A stretch of 64,000 bases of DNA from CAVYPR01 sp963770505 (GTDB lineage Bacteria > Actinomycetota > Acidimicrobiia > Acidimicrobiales > RAAP-2): positions 620,001 to 684,000 of the forward strand of contig CAVYPR010000003.1 in NCBI GenBank assembly GCA_963770505.1. Direction: 5' to 3'. Both the position numbers and the translations under genes were made by a program. Below the pieces are notes generated by a model, which did not search any database, was not told the DNA's origin, and saw nothing but the letters and a program-made list of their open reading frames with translations. Shown one piece after another: positions 9,857-19,399 of this stretch (the first letter of the stretch is position 1; each line of letters starts with the position of its first letter).

Positions 9857-11179
9857 ATGACGGCGACGCGGCGATGGGTCATGATCCTGGCCCCAATGGT
9901 CGTCGTGATCGTGCTGGGGGAACTGCACGCTCACCTGGTGGGCCACTACCCCTTCACCGGCACCGAGCGATTCTTGTGGACCCTCGCCTACATCGCCCTG
10001 ATTGAATTTTCCGCCTATCTGTCGGGCGCCTTCGACATTCAGCGCAATCAGGCCGGCGCGCTGTGGTCCGGCGTCGGGGCCGCGGTGGGTGGCGGGGTGG
10101 CTATCTCTCTGATCCAATTGGCCACGGGATCTCTGATCCTGCCCCGTGCAGTTGTGGGCGGTACGGCGCTGGTGTTGCTGCCCTTTTACGTCGCCATGGC
10201 ACTTTCCGCCCAGAGGGCGCAGGCTATGGGTGCCGGAGAAGACCGGGTGCTAGCGGTCGTCGGTCCCGAGGAGGCGGATGCCCTCGACGCCGACATCCAC
10301 CGGTCCCCTGAGCGCTCGGTGCGGCTGGTGCAGGTGCTGCAACCTTCATCGGCCACAACACCAAGCGAGAAGTTGGGCCTCGATCTGGCCCAGGAGGCCG
10401 AGACGGCGCGGGCGACGGTGATCGTGCTCGACCGTGACGCCCAGGCTGACGAGGCAGTTGTCGCACAGGCCGCACTGCTCCACGGGCGTGGCCTGCGTAT
10501 CCGCACCCTGACCGTCTTCTACGACGAGTGGCTGGGGAAGCTGCCGGTGGCTGAGCTCGAACGGGTCTCGCTTATGTTTGACATCCAAGAACTGCACGCC
10601 CCTGCCTACGCTCGGACGAAGCGCATCATCGACCTGCTGTCCGCCCTGGTGGGGTTGATCCTGCTGGCCGTGGCCATCCCGATCGTGTGGATCGCCGACC
10701 GGTTGGGCAATCGGGGACCCCTGTTCTTTCGCCAGACCCGAGTGGGCAAAGGCGGGCGCACGTTCACCATCCTCAAGTTCCGGACCATGCCGCCGGAGCG
10801 CACCCAGAGCGAGTGGACTGCCGTGGACGACCCCCGGCTGGGTGGCCTCGCGAGATGGATGCGCCGGCTGCACATCGACGAGCTGCCCCAGGTGATCAAC
10901 ATCCTGCGCGGCGAACTCTCCCTGGTTGGTCCCCGGCCCGAGCAGCCACGCTACGTGGCTGAGCTAGCCCAGAAGATCCCCTTCTACGACGTGCGCCACC
11001 TGGTCCTGCCCGGCGTCACCGGCTGGGCCCAGGTGAAATTCCCATACGGGGCCAGCGTGCAGGATGCGCTTGAGAAGCTGCAGTACGAGTTCTACTACCT
11101 ACGCCACCAGGGCCCGGTTCTCGATGCCCGCATTCTGGCCAGGACGGTCCGCACCCTGGTGGCGCTCAAAGGACGATGA
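9857..11179 (+). CDS. Polyprenyl-phosphate sugar-1-phosphate transferase (bacterial sugar transferase family)
   Basis: About 440 residues. Four N-terminal membrane helices and a cytoplasmic Rossmann-like region (about 125-235) are followed by the catalytic sugar-transferase domain from about residue 250. Diagnostic elements are TKRIIDLLSALVGLILLAVAIP, FFRQTRVGKGG, ILKFRTM, LGGLARWMRRLHIDELPQVINIL, and LVGPRPEQP. It should start repeat-unit synthesis by moving a hexose-1-phosphate onto undecaprenyl phosphate. The ATG at 9857 was chosen; a TTG at 9848 in the same frame is possible. With the upstream ligase and nearby glycosyltransferases it defines a Wzx/Wzy-type polysaccharide locus. Confidence 0.92.
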   Translation: MTATRRWVMILAPMVVVIVLGELHAHLVGHYPFTGTERFLWTLAYIALIEFSAYLSGAFDIQRNQAGALWSGVGAAVGGGVAISLIQLATGSLILPRAVVGGTALVLLPFYVAMALSAQRAQAMGAGEDRVLAVVGPEEADALDADIHRSPERSVRLVQVLQPSSATTPSEKLGLDLAQEAETARATVIVLDRDAQADEAVVAQAALLHGRGLRIRTLTVFYDEWLGKLPVAELERVSLMFDIQELHAPAYARTKRIIDLLSALVGLILLAVAIPIVWIADRLGNRGPLFFRQTRVGKGGRTFTILKFRTMPPERTQSEWTAVDDPRLGGLARWMRRLHIDELPQVINILRGELSLVGPRPEQPRYVAELAQKIPFYDVRHLVLPGVTGWAQVKFPYGASVQDALEKLQYEFYYLRHQGPVLDARILARTVRTLVALKGR

Positions 11180-11462
11180 ACGCTCAACCCGCCCAAGAGA
11201 CGGAACCGCGCAGTACGGATGGTGCCCACGGCCGACATCCGAAATTTTCTGGTCGCGGGACGGGACCGTGGTCCGATAAGAAGTGGCGCCCAGGCGTCAG
11301 CGAGAAACAGACGGTTGCCGTCTCCCGGCGGAAAGTCAACGGATATTCCGACGTCAGTCTGACCTCGGTACGCGCGGTACACGATGGACTGGCGCTGCAG
11401 CTACGACTAGCCGACTGCGCGAGGTCAGGCTATGTCATTCATCTTGCAACGGATAGGTTCCT

Positions 11463-12245
11463 TCAACCTTCCACCCAGAGCCTGCGGGTCTTCTGCGCGA
11501 AGCGACGCTTCAACCATTGAGCCGGGCCGATCTTGGTATGGTTCTTGTGAACATACGAAGCATTTTTGCTCGTGATTCGGAGCAACTTGTGGTTGCGCAT
11601 ATAGGAATCGACGCGCTTTTCGAAAAGCTCGCCGCCATAGACCGGGTAGCGTTCGGAATCGGGGTGTTGCTCACTGAATATCCCCATCTTCTGCATAGAC
11701 GTGGTCTTCAGTAAGTAGCATTGGTCGGAGAACCCGTAGGAATAGTACCAATTGGCATCCTCGGCAAATGCTTCGCGCCGAGCCTGACGGTGATGTCGGC
11801 CCCAGACTGGGTTCGCCACCAACACATCGGGCCGTAGCTGCATCACTTGGATTGCGCCGGTAATCCAGTTAGGGGCGCCAGACTCCATTTGCGAGTCACC
11901 AGAAAAATGCAGAAGAAAATCGGTCTGGCAACGATGGATGCCAACCAGTTCCGCAATTGAAAAATAATAGCCCGTAGTGAGAGAGTCCCTGGTGATGCCG
12001 AAGGCCTTTAGAGCCGATGTGGCATGATCTTCGACGACACAGTACTCATCGATTACGTCGGCCGCCACCAATTGCTCAGCTGCCTGGGTTACCGGCCCGT
12101 AATCGGTAAAGTTATTCAGGTACAGCACGCGGTGATCGAAGGAATGCCTGCAATTCGAGATGACCGAACGCAAGTAGCTCTCCTTGGCGACGAACTGCCA
12201 ATCGCGCTCATAACACTTGATCTCGAATGCAACCGTCCTGACCAC
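11463..12245 (-). CDS. Glycosyltransferase-like protein of unknown specificity
   Basis: About 260 residues beginning VVRTVAFEIKCYERDWQF. It contains DFLLHFSGDSQME (near residue 125), SYGFSDQCYLLKT and PVYGGELFEKRVDSYMRNHK. This resembles small GT-A-like proteins found in polysaccharide clusters, with SGDS as a possible nucleotide-sugar or metal site; the assignment rests on recall of that family and not on a diagnostic motif. The GTG at 12245 was preferred because the open frame upstream (to 12362) has no family-like sequence. The gene is visibly richer in A/T than its neighbours and runs against them, which suggests separate acquisition. Confidence 0.6.
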   Translation of the reverse strand: MVRTVAFEIKCYERDWQFVAKESYLRSVISNCRHSFDHRVLYLNNFTDYGPVTQAAEQLVAADVIDEYCVVEDHATSALKAFGITRDSLTTGYYFSIAELVGIHRCQTDFLLHFSGDSQMESGAPNWITGAIQVMQLRPDVLVANPVWGRHHRQARREAFAEDANWYYSYGFSDQCYLLKTTSMQKMGIFSEQHPDSERYPVYGGELFEKRVDSYMRNHKLLRITSKNASYVHKNHTKIGPAQWLKRRFAQKTRRLWVEG

Positions 12246-12578
12246 CGCACCAGATTTACCATACGGAGTGCCACTGTGGCGTGCGTCAGTTCGACTCGCC
12301 CGAAGCGTAGTCAACGCCCACCACGCTCGTTGCGCTGGGTGCATCCCCCGGTGGTTAAGCAAATCCAGCGACTCAACTCCTTGGACGCCGCGATCGTCAA
12401 CCGGTCTACGGATCCGATGACAAGGGTGACGACCCTACGAAGGGAATAACCCAGCAGTCCAGCTGGGGCCGCTCATGGCTACCCTCACAGCGCAGTTACG
12501 GTCGAGATCTGTTTGCCCAGGTGAGGATTGCCGGTGTCAGCGGTGGGGTATTGATAGTGCCGTCGCCAAATCAGGGGA
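12246..12578. other. Intergenic stretch without a convincing gene
   Basis: About 330 bases upstream of the glycosyltransferase-like gene and before the FkbM remnant. Only short open frames without domain signatures were seen. It must contain the promoter of the leftward gene, but no clear -10/-35 pair was found. Confidence 0.4.
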
Positions 12579-13440
12579 ATAAGGTTTGCCCGTGAAGCCG
12601 CTGGCCGCCCTTCGCCCGGCACCAGGGTCGTCCGCTTCATCTGGACGCACCCCGCCAACAGGCACCGGCGGTTCCGCCAGCTCGCAACGCGCGACGTCGT
12701 TTCAGATGCGGGCACGCCTGCTCCACCAGCGTGCACAAGCGCAAGTAGGTGCACACGGCCGGATATGGGAGGCCTTGCCGCATGCGCCTCGTTACCCCTA
12801 CGCATTCGTCCAGAGCGCCCGAGCTGGTTTGACAGCTTCACTGCGCATCCACTACTTGGGATGGACCTCAACCGCTCCTCCGGCAGTAGGACATTGGTTG
12901 GCAGAGGCGCGCGACGTGGCACTACTGCGGGAGAACGTCGTCAATGGGTTGAGGAGGTGAGCGTCGTCGAGGCCGCTGCCGGTGCCTCGGTTGGCCGCAT
13001 CGGATTTACTGAGGGGCTCGACTCCCTCAACCGTATTGACCCCACAGGGGCCATCGAAGTCGACGAGGTCACTCTCGATTCACTCATCGGAGACCGGTGG
13101 GTGGCAGGTGTCAAGTCGACGTGGAGGGCTTGAGCTCGATGTGTTGAAGGGGATGTTCCCAAGCAATTCCGGGGGACGGATTGAGTATCAGTGGAATGGC
13201 ACATGAACTGAAGTGGGACGGCCCCTCGCTCGACACTAGGGGACGGGCCGGGGGCGCTCGCCGACCTGCTTGCAGCATGGCTATGAACTGTGTACGCGCT
13301 GGGCGACGGTCGGCTGTCGCGTTCGCGCCCAATCGAAGACTTTTCGGACGTGTTCGCGGCAGCGGCCCCGCACACTGGACGGGCCACGTGGCCGAACGCC
13401 TGGAGACCCTCATCGTTTCCGGCAACTGTTCGACTGTATA
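12579..13440 (+). pseudogene. Decayed FkbM-family methyltransferase
   Basis: Pieces of one protein can be followed through changing frames on the + strand. Frame one (about 12624-12700) gives RVVRFIWTHPANRHRRFRQL, the usual FkbM N-terminus. The next frame (about 12715-12957) gives RARLLHQRAQAQVG, ALPHAPR and ALLRENVVNGLRR. Then VVEAAAGASVGRIGFTEG and LNRIDPTGAIEVDEVTLDSL (about 12966-13115), then VDVEG, ELDVLKGM and RIEYQWNG in other frames, HGYELC near 13275, and ALGDGRLSRSRPIEDFSDVF to about 13380. The order matches FkbM methyltransferases, which methylate sugar hydroxyls in polysaccharide loci. At least five frame changes and loss of the glycine-rich SAM loop make function very unlikely. 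Confidence 0.75.
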
Positions 13441-13648
13441 GGCCGTGCCCCTGCCCGACGGCCAGACGAGGGCACTGGCTAAAGACCGGAGGCGGTCAGC
13501 GGGGACGCTAGACCCGAATTGCCTAGCTGTTTCTCTGCTGCTCGGAGCCAGTCACTGAACCATAAATGCCCGGTTTCCAGCACCCGGCCAAGAGGTGTCG
13601 TCAATAGGATGACAACGATCAGGGGAGTCAACAACCCGGAGGCTGCAG

Positions 13649-14629
13649 GTGGCTGATGAGGACGTGGTTGTGGCGCCCCCGTCGACTGTTCGGAGTGGTG
13701 GCGCAACCGTGGTGGTTGTGGCTTACGGCGTAAACGCCCTCCTCCTTGATTGGGTACCGGCGACAGTCCCAGTAGTGGTCGTTCACAACGATGACCTGCT
13801 GACAGTGTCTTCCGTCGATCATCCGGCGGTGACGCACCTCTTCCCTGGCACCAACGTCGGGTTCGGGGCGGGCGTAAATGCCGCTTTGGAGCGGGTCACT
13901 ACTTCTCGCGTGGTGCTTTGCAATCCCGATATCCGAGCCAATTTTCAGCACTGGACTGCACTCCAGAGCGACAACCCCCGCGAGCTGGTGGTGGTCGAGC
14001 AGGTGGACGCCGAGGGCCGCCCAACCTCAGTGGTGAATCGCTACCCCACTCCGGCGGCCGCACTTCTCACCGCGCTGCGGGCGGGACGGATTGCACCCCG
14101 GGGCAGTCGACGACGCCGGTGGCTGGCGCACCTGCTGGGACGGTGGGGGAGGGTCCACGCCGGTTCCCTCCATTCGAGCTTCTCGGTTGGTTCGGGGAAC
14201 GACCGCCATTTCCAACTGTCCGAATGCTGGCCCAGCGCCTCCCTGGTGTCGATTGACACCGTGTTCCTGAAGTCCGTGGGCGGCTTCGACGAGAGCTACT
14301 TCCTATACTGGGAAGACGTCGACTTGGCCCGCCGGCTTGCTGCTGCGGCGTCTGAGTCCACGGTGAGGATGGTAGCGACGCCCCCGGTAGTCCACTTGGT
14401 CGGCGGTTCGGTATCCGACGCGGCCACGCACATCGCGGTGCGCCACCAGCGCTGGCGCTCGGCCCATCGCTACGCCGCAAGTCAGCCTGGAGCACGCTGG
14501 CGTCTCGTCACTGCGACGCTGAGCATTGGGTCGGTACTCACGAGGAGAGGCACTGGCGCGCTTTCCAAACGGCGAGGGCCGGCACCCCGAGGAGCCCGGC
14601 GACCGCGAAGCAGCCGAGGAAAGTGGTAG
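13649..14629 (+). CDS. Glycosyltransferase family 2 protein (rhamnosyltransferase-like)
   Basis: A 326-residue GT-A fold enzyme. N-terminal strand TVVVVAYGVNALLLDWV (about residues 19-37) leads to FPGTNVGFGAGVNAALE (about 66-82) and the metal-site region VVLCNPDIRAN (about 89-99). The C-terminal hallmark of this branch, KSVGGFDESYFLYWEDVDLARRL, spans about 208-230. The GTG start at 13649 has a well-placed GGAGG at 13638-13642. The stop overlaps the next glycosyltransferase start. Donor and acceptor sugars cannot be told. Confidence 0.88.
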   Translation: MADEDVVVAPPSTVRSGGATVVVVAYGVNALLLDWVPATVPVVVVHNDDLLTVSSVDHPAVTHLFPGTNVGFGAGVNAALERVTTSRVVLCNPDIRANFQHWTALQSDNPRELVVVEQVDAEGRPTSVVNRYPTPAAALLTALRAGRIAPRGSRRRRWLAHLLGRWGRVHAGSLHSSFSVGSGNDRHFQLSECWPSASLVSIDTVFLKSVGGFDESYFLYWEDVDLARRLAAAASESTVRMVATPPVVHLVGGSVSDAATHIAVRHQRWRSAHRYAASQPGARWRLVTATLSIGSVLTRRGTGALSKRRGPAPRGARRPRSSRGKW

Positions 14630-15847
14630 TCCGGCCGGTGGTCGCGGTTGTGCATGCCACCCGGCGTGCGTCGGGTGAGACCCGCCGATTAGCCGGATGG
14701 CTCGACCTTCTGGAGGCGGCTGGATACGACCCGGAGCCGGTTGCACTTCTCGGAATCCGCTCCGGCGACGCCCGCCAAGGAGGCGGGCGGGACCTTGGAC
14801 AGGAGGCTGGCAGCGGGGCCCGTCAGTACTCCTGGCCCGGGTGGCGCGCTTTCGGTGAGGTGGTTTCGGGAGAGGCCACCCCCGAGACGCTCGTCTGGAA
14901 TCACCGCCAAGCAACGAAACGGCTGGAGGAGATCAATGCCCACGCGGTGATCTGTGTGACCCTGCGGGCCTTCTCGCCGGAATGGAAGACACGACAATGG
15001 CCGCTGATCCTCGACCTGGTGGACCCGCTCAGCGACAGTTACCGCCAACGCTCGCTACCTCGCCCGTTCGGCTTGGCGTCGGACCGGCTTCGCCATTCTG
15101 GCTCGGGCTGCGACGCGGACCGAGAGTCGCTCAACTCGTAGGACGGTGACGGTGACCGCGGGTTGGGCCGACGCCCGACGCCTCGGTGTCACCTGGATAC
15201 CGATCACCGTTCCGGCCACGGCGTTGGCGGCGTCCGGGGCGGCGACGGGGACGGAACACGGGGAAAGCCCCCGCTGGCATGCCCTTTTCATTGGATCGCT
15301 CGATTACCCCCCCAACATCGACGCCATCGAGCGCCTAGCCACCTCCATCTGGCCACTGGTGAGGGCCCAGCTACCGGAGGCGCTCCTGGGAGTTGCCGGT
15401 CGACGGCCCGCGCCAGCTGTCCTCGCCGCGGTCAGGCAGCCCGGAGTCGAGCTGATAGGCGAGTTCAGAGACCTTGCTGACCTGGCACCCCGGGCCCAGG
15501 TGGCAGTTAGCCCCCTGCGACACGCCACGGGATTTCAGATAAAGGTCCTCGACGCAGCGCTGGCCAGTCTTCCCCAAGTGGTCTCCCCGGTTGCTCTGGC
15601 CGGTTTTGAGCCGGGGTTGGAGGTGCGGGTAGCCGACAATGACCAAGAGATTGCCGACGCTCTGGTGGACCTGCTCGCACAACCCGCCGCGGCCGAAGTG
15701 CTTGCAGAGGAAGCTAGCTCGCAGGTTCGGGCTGTTTACAGCGTGGCCCGCTGGGCCCCGGTTGTTCGCTCCTTGCTCGACGGGCTCAGTCGCCCTGGCG
15801 ACGATACGGCGACCCGGCCAATGGCTGTGAAAAACTCCAAGCCATGA
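14623..15847 (+). CDS. Glycosyltransferase family 4-like protein, one frameshift
   Basis: Two open frames make one GT-B enzyme. The first (from GTG 14623) holds RPVVAVVHATRRASGETRRL and VICVTLRAFSPEW, then LILDLVDPLSDSYRQR near 15045. The protein then continues one frame over as ARYLARSAWRRTGFAILARA, passes TVTVTAGWADARR and reaches the C-terminal domain: LFIGSLDYPPNIDAIERL, VELIGEFRDLADL, VAVSPLRHATGFQIKVLDAALASLPQV. That last stretch is the sugar-nucleotide-binding region of GT4 enzymes. The span is one base over a multiple of three, so one extra base near 15045 explains the break. It overlaps its neighbours at both ends, as an intact operon gene would. Confidence 0.8.
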
Positions 15848-16680
15848 GCGAAGGCGACGTGCACGGCACCGAGAGGACCCCTACCCTCAGCGTGTTGATG
15901 AGGGTCCGCGACGAAGAGGCGATGCTGCCAGGATGCCTGCGCCGACTCGATTTCGTCGACGAGGTCGTCGCTATCGTCGACGATCGGACCCTGGACCGTT
16001 CAGTCGAGATTCTCTCCGAAGCCGGTGCCCGCGTGGCGATTGTCAATTTTGAACAGTTCGGCGGGTTCGGCGGTATGGGCAACGTCGGACTCGACACGGC
16101 GACGAGCGACTGGGTTTTTCTCCTTGATGCCGACGAGCGGGTGAGTCGGGAGCTGGCCGAAGAAGTCCGCCGAGCTATCGGTGGGCCCTTCGACGGGCTG
16201 AGAGTGCCGATAGCGAACTACTTCCATGCCAATCTCATGGCGTATGGGGGTTGGCAGGAGCACCCCACCCGTCTGTGGCGCAGGGGGGTGGCCCGCAACA
16301 CAGGCGCGATCCACGACCGCCCCCGGTTCAACGTCGATGACCCGCGTATCGGCGACTTGCGGTCACCTTTGCACCACTTCACCCACCGCTCAGTCATTAA
16401 CAACCTGACCAAATCGGCCAACTACGTCGAGGTGCAGGCCCGTGCCCTCTTAGCTTCGGGGGCTCCTCCGGTTACTCGCTGGCAACTTTACCGGACTCTC
16501 ATCCGAGAAATCGGATTCCGACTGGTGTTCCGCCAGGGTTGGCGCGACGGAGTGGCTGGGGTTTACGAAGCACTTTACTGGCCGTTTTCCCACATGTGTG
16601 CCCAGGCCCGCCTCTGGGAGCTCCAACGCGATCCCTCGATCGAAGCGCAGTACCGGGAGCTGGAGGACACGACGTGGTAG
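15844..16680 (+). CDS. Glycosyltransferase family 2 protein (WaaE/KdtX-like)
   Basis: A 278-residue enzyme. It opens LSVLMRVRDEEAMLPGCLRR (about residues 14-33), with the strand VDEVVAIVDDRTLDRSVEIL and the metal-binding DADER motif in WVFLLDADERVSRELAEEV (about 96-114). TRLWRRG and a later membrane-adjacent tail are typical of the WaaE group, which add hexose to lipid-linked glycan or lipopolysaccharide core. The ATG overlaps the upstream stop by four bases (ATGA). It is the last gene of the rightward glycosyltransferase operon; the IS21 element begins 136 bases beyond it. Confidence 0.88.
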   Translation: MSEGDVHGTERTPTLSVLMRVRDEEAMLPGCLRRLDFVDEVVAIVDDRTLDRSVEILSEAGARVAIVNFEQFGGFGGMGNVGLDTATSDWVFLLDADERVSRELAEEVRRAIGGPFDGLRVPIANYFHANLMAYGGWQEHPTRLWRRGVARNTGAIHDRPRFNVDDPRIGDLRSPLHHFTHRSVINNLTKSANYVEVQARALLASGAPPVTRWQLYRTLIREIGFRLVFRQGWRDGVAGVYEALYWPFSHMCAQARLWELQRDPSIEAQYRELEDTTW

Positions 16681-16808
16681 GCACAGACGATGACGGGCGA
16701 ACGTCGAATTGTTGCTGATCGTCGTGGCATGCAGCGGTTGCTCAACCTCGAGTGAGCTCAGTGAGCTTGTTCCTTATGCTGCGCAACGAAGACCTGCTCG
16801 AAGAGGGC

Positions 16809-16815
16809 GCGTGCT
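16809..16815. repeat. Target-site duplication, left copy (GCGTGCT)
   Basis: These seven bases directly precede the TGTC terminus of the IS21 element and are repeated exactly at 19005-19011, directly after its GACA terminus. Confidence 0.9.
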
Positions 16816-16880
16816 TGTCAACGACGGCTGAATTTTGACCCCCCTGCGACGGCCGAAAATTGACCCCCCTGGGCGGGTCA
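16816..16880. repeat. IS21 left terminal inverted repeat with two internal motifs
   Basis: The end contains CTGAATTTTGACCCCCCTG and GAAAATTGACCCCCCTGG, with motif cores at 16835 and 16860. Most of the first 62 positions match the reverse complement of the other end. IS21 transposases bind such repeated end sites. Confidence 0.88.
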
Positions 16881-17657
16881 GCGTCTCTTCGTTCGTCGTC
16901 ATCCTCCCCATGTCTCGGTCCTTCAGTCGGTAGCTGTCGCCCTTCAGGTTGACGACCTCGGCGTGGTGGACGAGGCGGTCGATCATGGCGGCGGCGACCA
17001 CCGGGTCGCCGAAGACCTCACCCCAGCGCCCGAAGGGCTTGTTCGAGGTGACGATGACGCTGGCCCGCTCGTAGCGGGCCGAGACCAGCTGGAAGAAGAG
17101 GTTGGCGGCCTCGCCGTCGAAGGGGATGTAGCCGACCTCGTCGATGATGAGCAGTGGGATCCGCCCGAGGCGGGTGAGCTCGTCGTGCAGGCGCCCCTGC
17201 TGGTGGGCCTCGCCGAGGCGGGCCACCCACTCGGCGGCGGTGGCGAAGGCGACCCGGTGGCCGGCCTGGCAGGCCCGGATGCCGAGCCCGGTGGCGAGAT
17301 GGGTCTTGCCGGTTCCCGGCGGGCCCAAGAACACGACGTTCTCCTTGCCGGCGATGAAGTCGAAGGTGCCGAGGTGGGCGATGGTCTCTCGCTTAAGCGA
17401 TCGCTGGTGGTCGAAGTCGAAGTCCTCGAGGGTCTTCTCGGGCCGGGAACCGGGCCGCTCTGACCCGGATCTCCCCGCCGTTGGACTGGCGGGCGGCCAC
17501 CTCCCGCTCCAGGCAGGCGGCCAGGAACTCCTCGTGGGTCCAGCTCTCGGCCCGGGCCCGCTCACCGAGCCGCTCGACGGCGGCGGCCAGGGAGGGGGCC
17601 TTGAGCGCCCGGCACAGATAGGCGAGATCGGCGGTCGGCTTGGTGGCGGTCGCGCCA

Positions 17658-18882
17658 TCAGGCCACCCCGGTCGCTCGGTCATAGACCGAGAGGTCCCGG
17701 ACCTCGACCTCGTCGGGAGTCGGTGTCGTGGCGCACCGAGGCGCGGTGCTCGCGCATGAGCTCTCGGGCCCGGTCGTGTCGGGGTCGGTGATGGTCCGGT
17801 GCTTGGCCCACGAGCGGCGGTGGCGGGCCACCACCTCGCCGGCGCAGGTGACGACCACCTCGTCGGCGGTGACCGCGGATCTCGACCAGGCGTCCGATCA
17901 CCTTCGGGTGGACCGAGTAGTCGCAGGTCCCGACCCGCACCTAGTGGTCACGGGCCGAGGCGCGGTCGAGAGGCGCAGGCGGTGTCGGGCAGGACCGGCG
18001 GGAGCGGCCATCATGGCCGCCTTGTCCTCCTCGAAGCGGTCGACGGGACGGCAGCGAAGGGTGGCGTGGACCCGGCGGTTGGCCCGCACCAGCCACTCGG
18101 TGAGCTGGGCGTTGAAGTCCGCCGGGCTCGAGAAGCGCGGCCGGGGAGGAAGCTCGTCTCGAGATAGCCGTTGTGGCGTTCGACCACCCCCTTGGACTCG
18201 GGGTCGGCCGGACGCAGCACCACGACCCCCATGCCGAGCGTCCCTCGGAAGCGCTGGAAGGGCTCGGTCAAGGTTGGCCTTCCCGCCGCGGCGCGAGACG
18301 AGGGCACCCTCGTTGTCATAGACGCCCTTCCTCGGCACCGCCCCGAGCGGTCTGCAAACAGGCCAGGTGGCCCGACAAGATGTCGTGGGCCTCACGCGGT
18401 CGGGATCATCTTGCCCACCATCACCCGCGAGTAGCCGCATGATCCCGACGATCACCGGCGGGCTGGGCCACCTGGCCGGTCTCGAGCGGCACGTCGGCGC
18501 GGCGGGAACCACAGGTCCCACTGGGCGAGCTCGCCGGGGCGGTACTCGGTGCGCCCGAGGGATCGGGCGGCAGATACAGCGGCCGCAGCTCACGCACCCG
18601 GTCCTTCAAGCACCGTGAGCGACCTCGTCCAGCCGATCCGCTCGGCGATCACCGTCGCCGGCATCCGCGGGAACTGCCATCAACAGTCGGCGGATCTCGG
18701 GCTCGACGGCGTCGACGATCGAGCCTGCCTTCGCTCTGTCGATAGGCCGGCGGCTCATCGGAACGCAGCGCCGTGCGCACGGTGTTCCTCGCCACGCCCA
18801 TCTGGCGGGCGATCTCTTTGATCGACAGACCCTCCGACTTCGACAGCCGACGGATCTCGGCCCAGTCCTCCACGCTCAACAC
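17658..18882 (-). pseudogene. istA: IstA, IS21 transposase, several frameshifts
   Basis: A GTG at 18882 with a strong upstream GGGGAGGAAGAGG opens VLSVEDWAEIRRLSKSEG and the helix-turn-helix SIKEIARQMGVARNTVRTAL. The rest is spread over frames: LTVLKDRVRELRPLYLPPDP near 18560-18620, DVPLETGQVAQP, VIVGIMRLLAGDGGQDD, KGVYDNEGALVSRRGGKANL near 18290, ESKGVVERHNGYLETSF near 18170, FNAQLTEWLVRANRRVHATL near 18090, and the C-terminal VVTCAGEVVARHRRSWAKH ending at 17658. Asp and Glu residues in YDNEGAL and SKGVVERHNG belong to the DDE core. At least five frame changes are needed. It overlaps the istB start, as in intact IS21 elements. Confidence 0.85.
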
Positions 18883-18942
18883 CCTCTTCCTCCCCGGCTC
18901 GCCTGCGAGCCAGGGTTCACGGATCCACATCAACAGCGGTGG

Positions 18943-19004
18943 ACCCGCCAGGGGGGTCAAGATTCGAGCGTCGATAAGGGGTCAGTATTCAGGCGTCGCC
19001 GACA
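18943..19004. repeat. IS21 right terminal inverted repeat
   Basis: It reads ACCCGCCAGGGGGGTCAA (18943-18960), then a second motif AAGGGGTCAGTATTCAG (18976-18992), ending GACA at 19004. The reverse complement aligns with the left end over about 62 bases with only a few differences and a single gap. Confidence 0.88.
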
Positions 19005-19011
19005 GCGTGCT
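19005..19011. repeat. Target-site duplication, right copy (GCGTGCT)
   Basis: Exact repeat of 16809-16815, directly outside the right IS terminus. Seven bases lies within the range seen for IS21-family insertions. Confidence 0.9.
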
Positions 19012-19399
19012 GCCGTCTTGGCCAGATTGAGTACTCGCTGGGCGATGGTGGATCAAAACTTCAGGAGATCTACTTGCTCCATTCGCACGGACGGCTTGAG
19101 GTCATTCTCAGGTGAGCGTGAAGGCAGCGGGAGTTAGCGCCTGGACTCGTCGGCCGCCAACTGCCGCACGTGGAGCGGGTTGGCGGGCGGTCAGCCAGGA
19201 TCGACTCTTAGCGGGCTCACCTTCGCGGAGTTCGGACTCTTTGCTCAAATGAAGGCAGGTTCACGGCCGCTACCTCGCAATGGAGACGGCAGGCAATCCG
19301 GCCTTGCACCGGTGGGCGAGGATACCTGCTCTGTTGGCGGGTTAGCCCGCGTACGTCGGCTGCGATCGCATGGACGAATGAGTGAACGAAGCTGAGCTA
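19012..19399. other. Intergenic stretch without a convincing gene
   Basis: About 390 bases to the right of the IS element. When the IS and one target copy are removed, a small open frame (16719-16815 joined to 19012-19115, 66 codons) crosses the insertion point. It includes LFLMLRNEDLLEEGA and YSLGDGGSKLQEIYLLH, but has no recognised domain and may be chance. Nothing else was seen. Confidence 0.4.

Larger units (their letters stand above)
16774..17683 (-). pseudogene. istB: IstB, IS21 transposition ATPase, frameshifted
   Basis: It starts MTERPGWPDGATATKP at 17683. After a clean N-terminal domain (APSLAAAVERLGERARAESW, then REVAARQSNGGE) the frame changes near 17455. The AAA+ part follows: RETIAHLGTFDFI, Walker A FLGPPGTGKTHLATGLG (about residues 115-131), Walker B PLLIIDEVGYIPFDGEAANL, and SVIVTSNKPFGRWGEVFGD. 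IstB helps IstA choose target DNA. The current frame has no stop inside the element and runs out of it to a stop at 16774, and the span exceeds a multiple of three by one base. Confidence 0.88.
16816..19004 (-). mobile_element. IS21-family insertion sequence, 2189 bp
   Basis: The element is bounded by TGTC (16816) and GACA (19004), has long imperfect inverted ends, each with two copies of a TTGACCCC-type motif about 25 bases apart, and is flanked by the 7-bp direct repeat GCGTGCT. It encodes IstA and IstB on the minus strand in the usual order and overlap. Size, two-gene layout, multiple terminal motifs, terminal 5'-TG and target duplication all fit IS21. Both genes are frameshifted as the sequence stands, so it would not be autonomous unless those shifts are sequencing errors. 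Confidence 0.93.

Noticed and set aside
11176..11520. A 114-codon frame overlapping the sugar-transferase stop by ATGA
   Set aside because: It has no recognisable domain, its composition is irregular and its end runs antisense into the glycosyltransferase-like gene.
13479..13706. Small minus-strand frame with a hydrophobic stretch (LLTPLIVVILLTTPLG)
   Set aside because: It overlaps the start of a well-supported glycosyltransferase and has no family match or ribosome binding site.
16719..19115. A gene interrupted by the IS21 element (66-codon frame restored on removal)
   Set aside because: The restored frame is short and has no recognised domain; a frame of this length is common by chance, so no gene is called.
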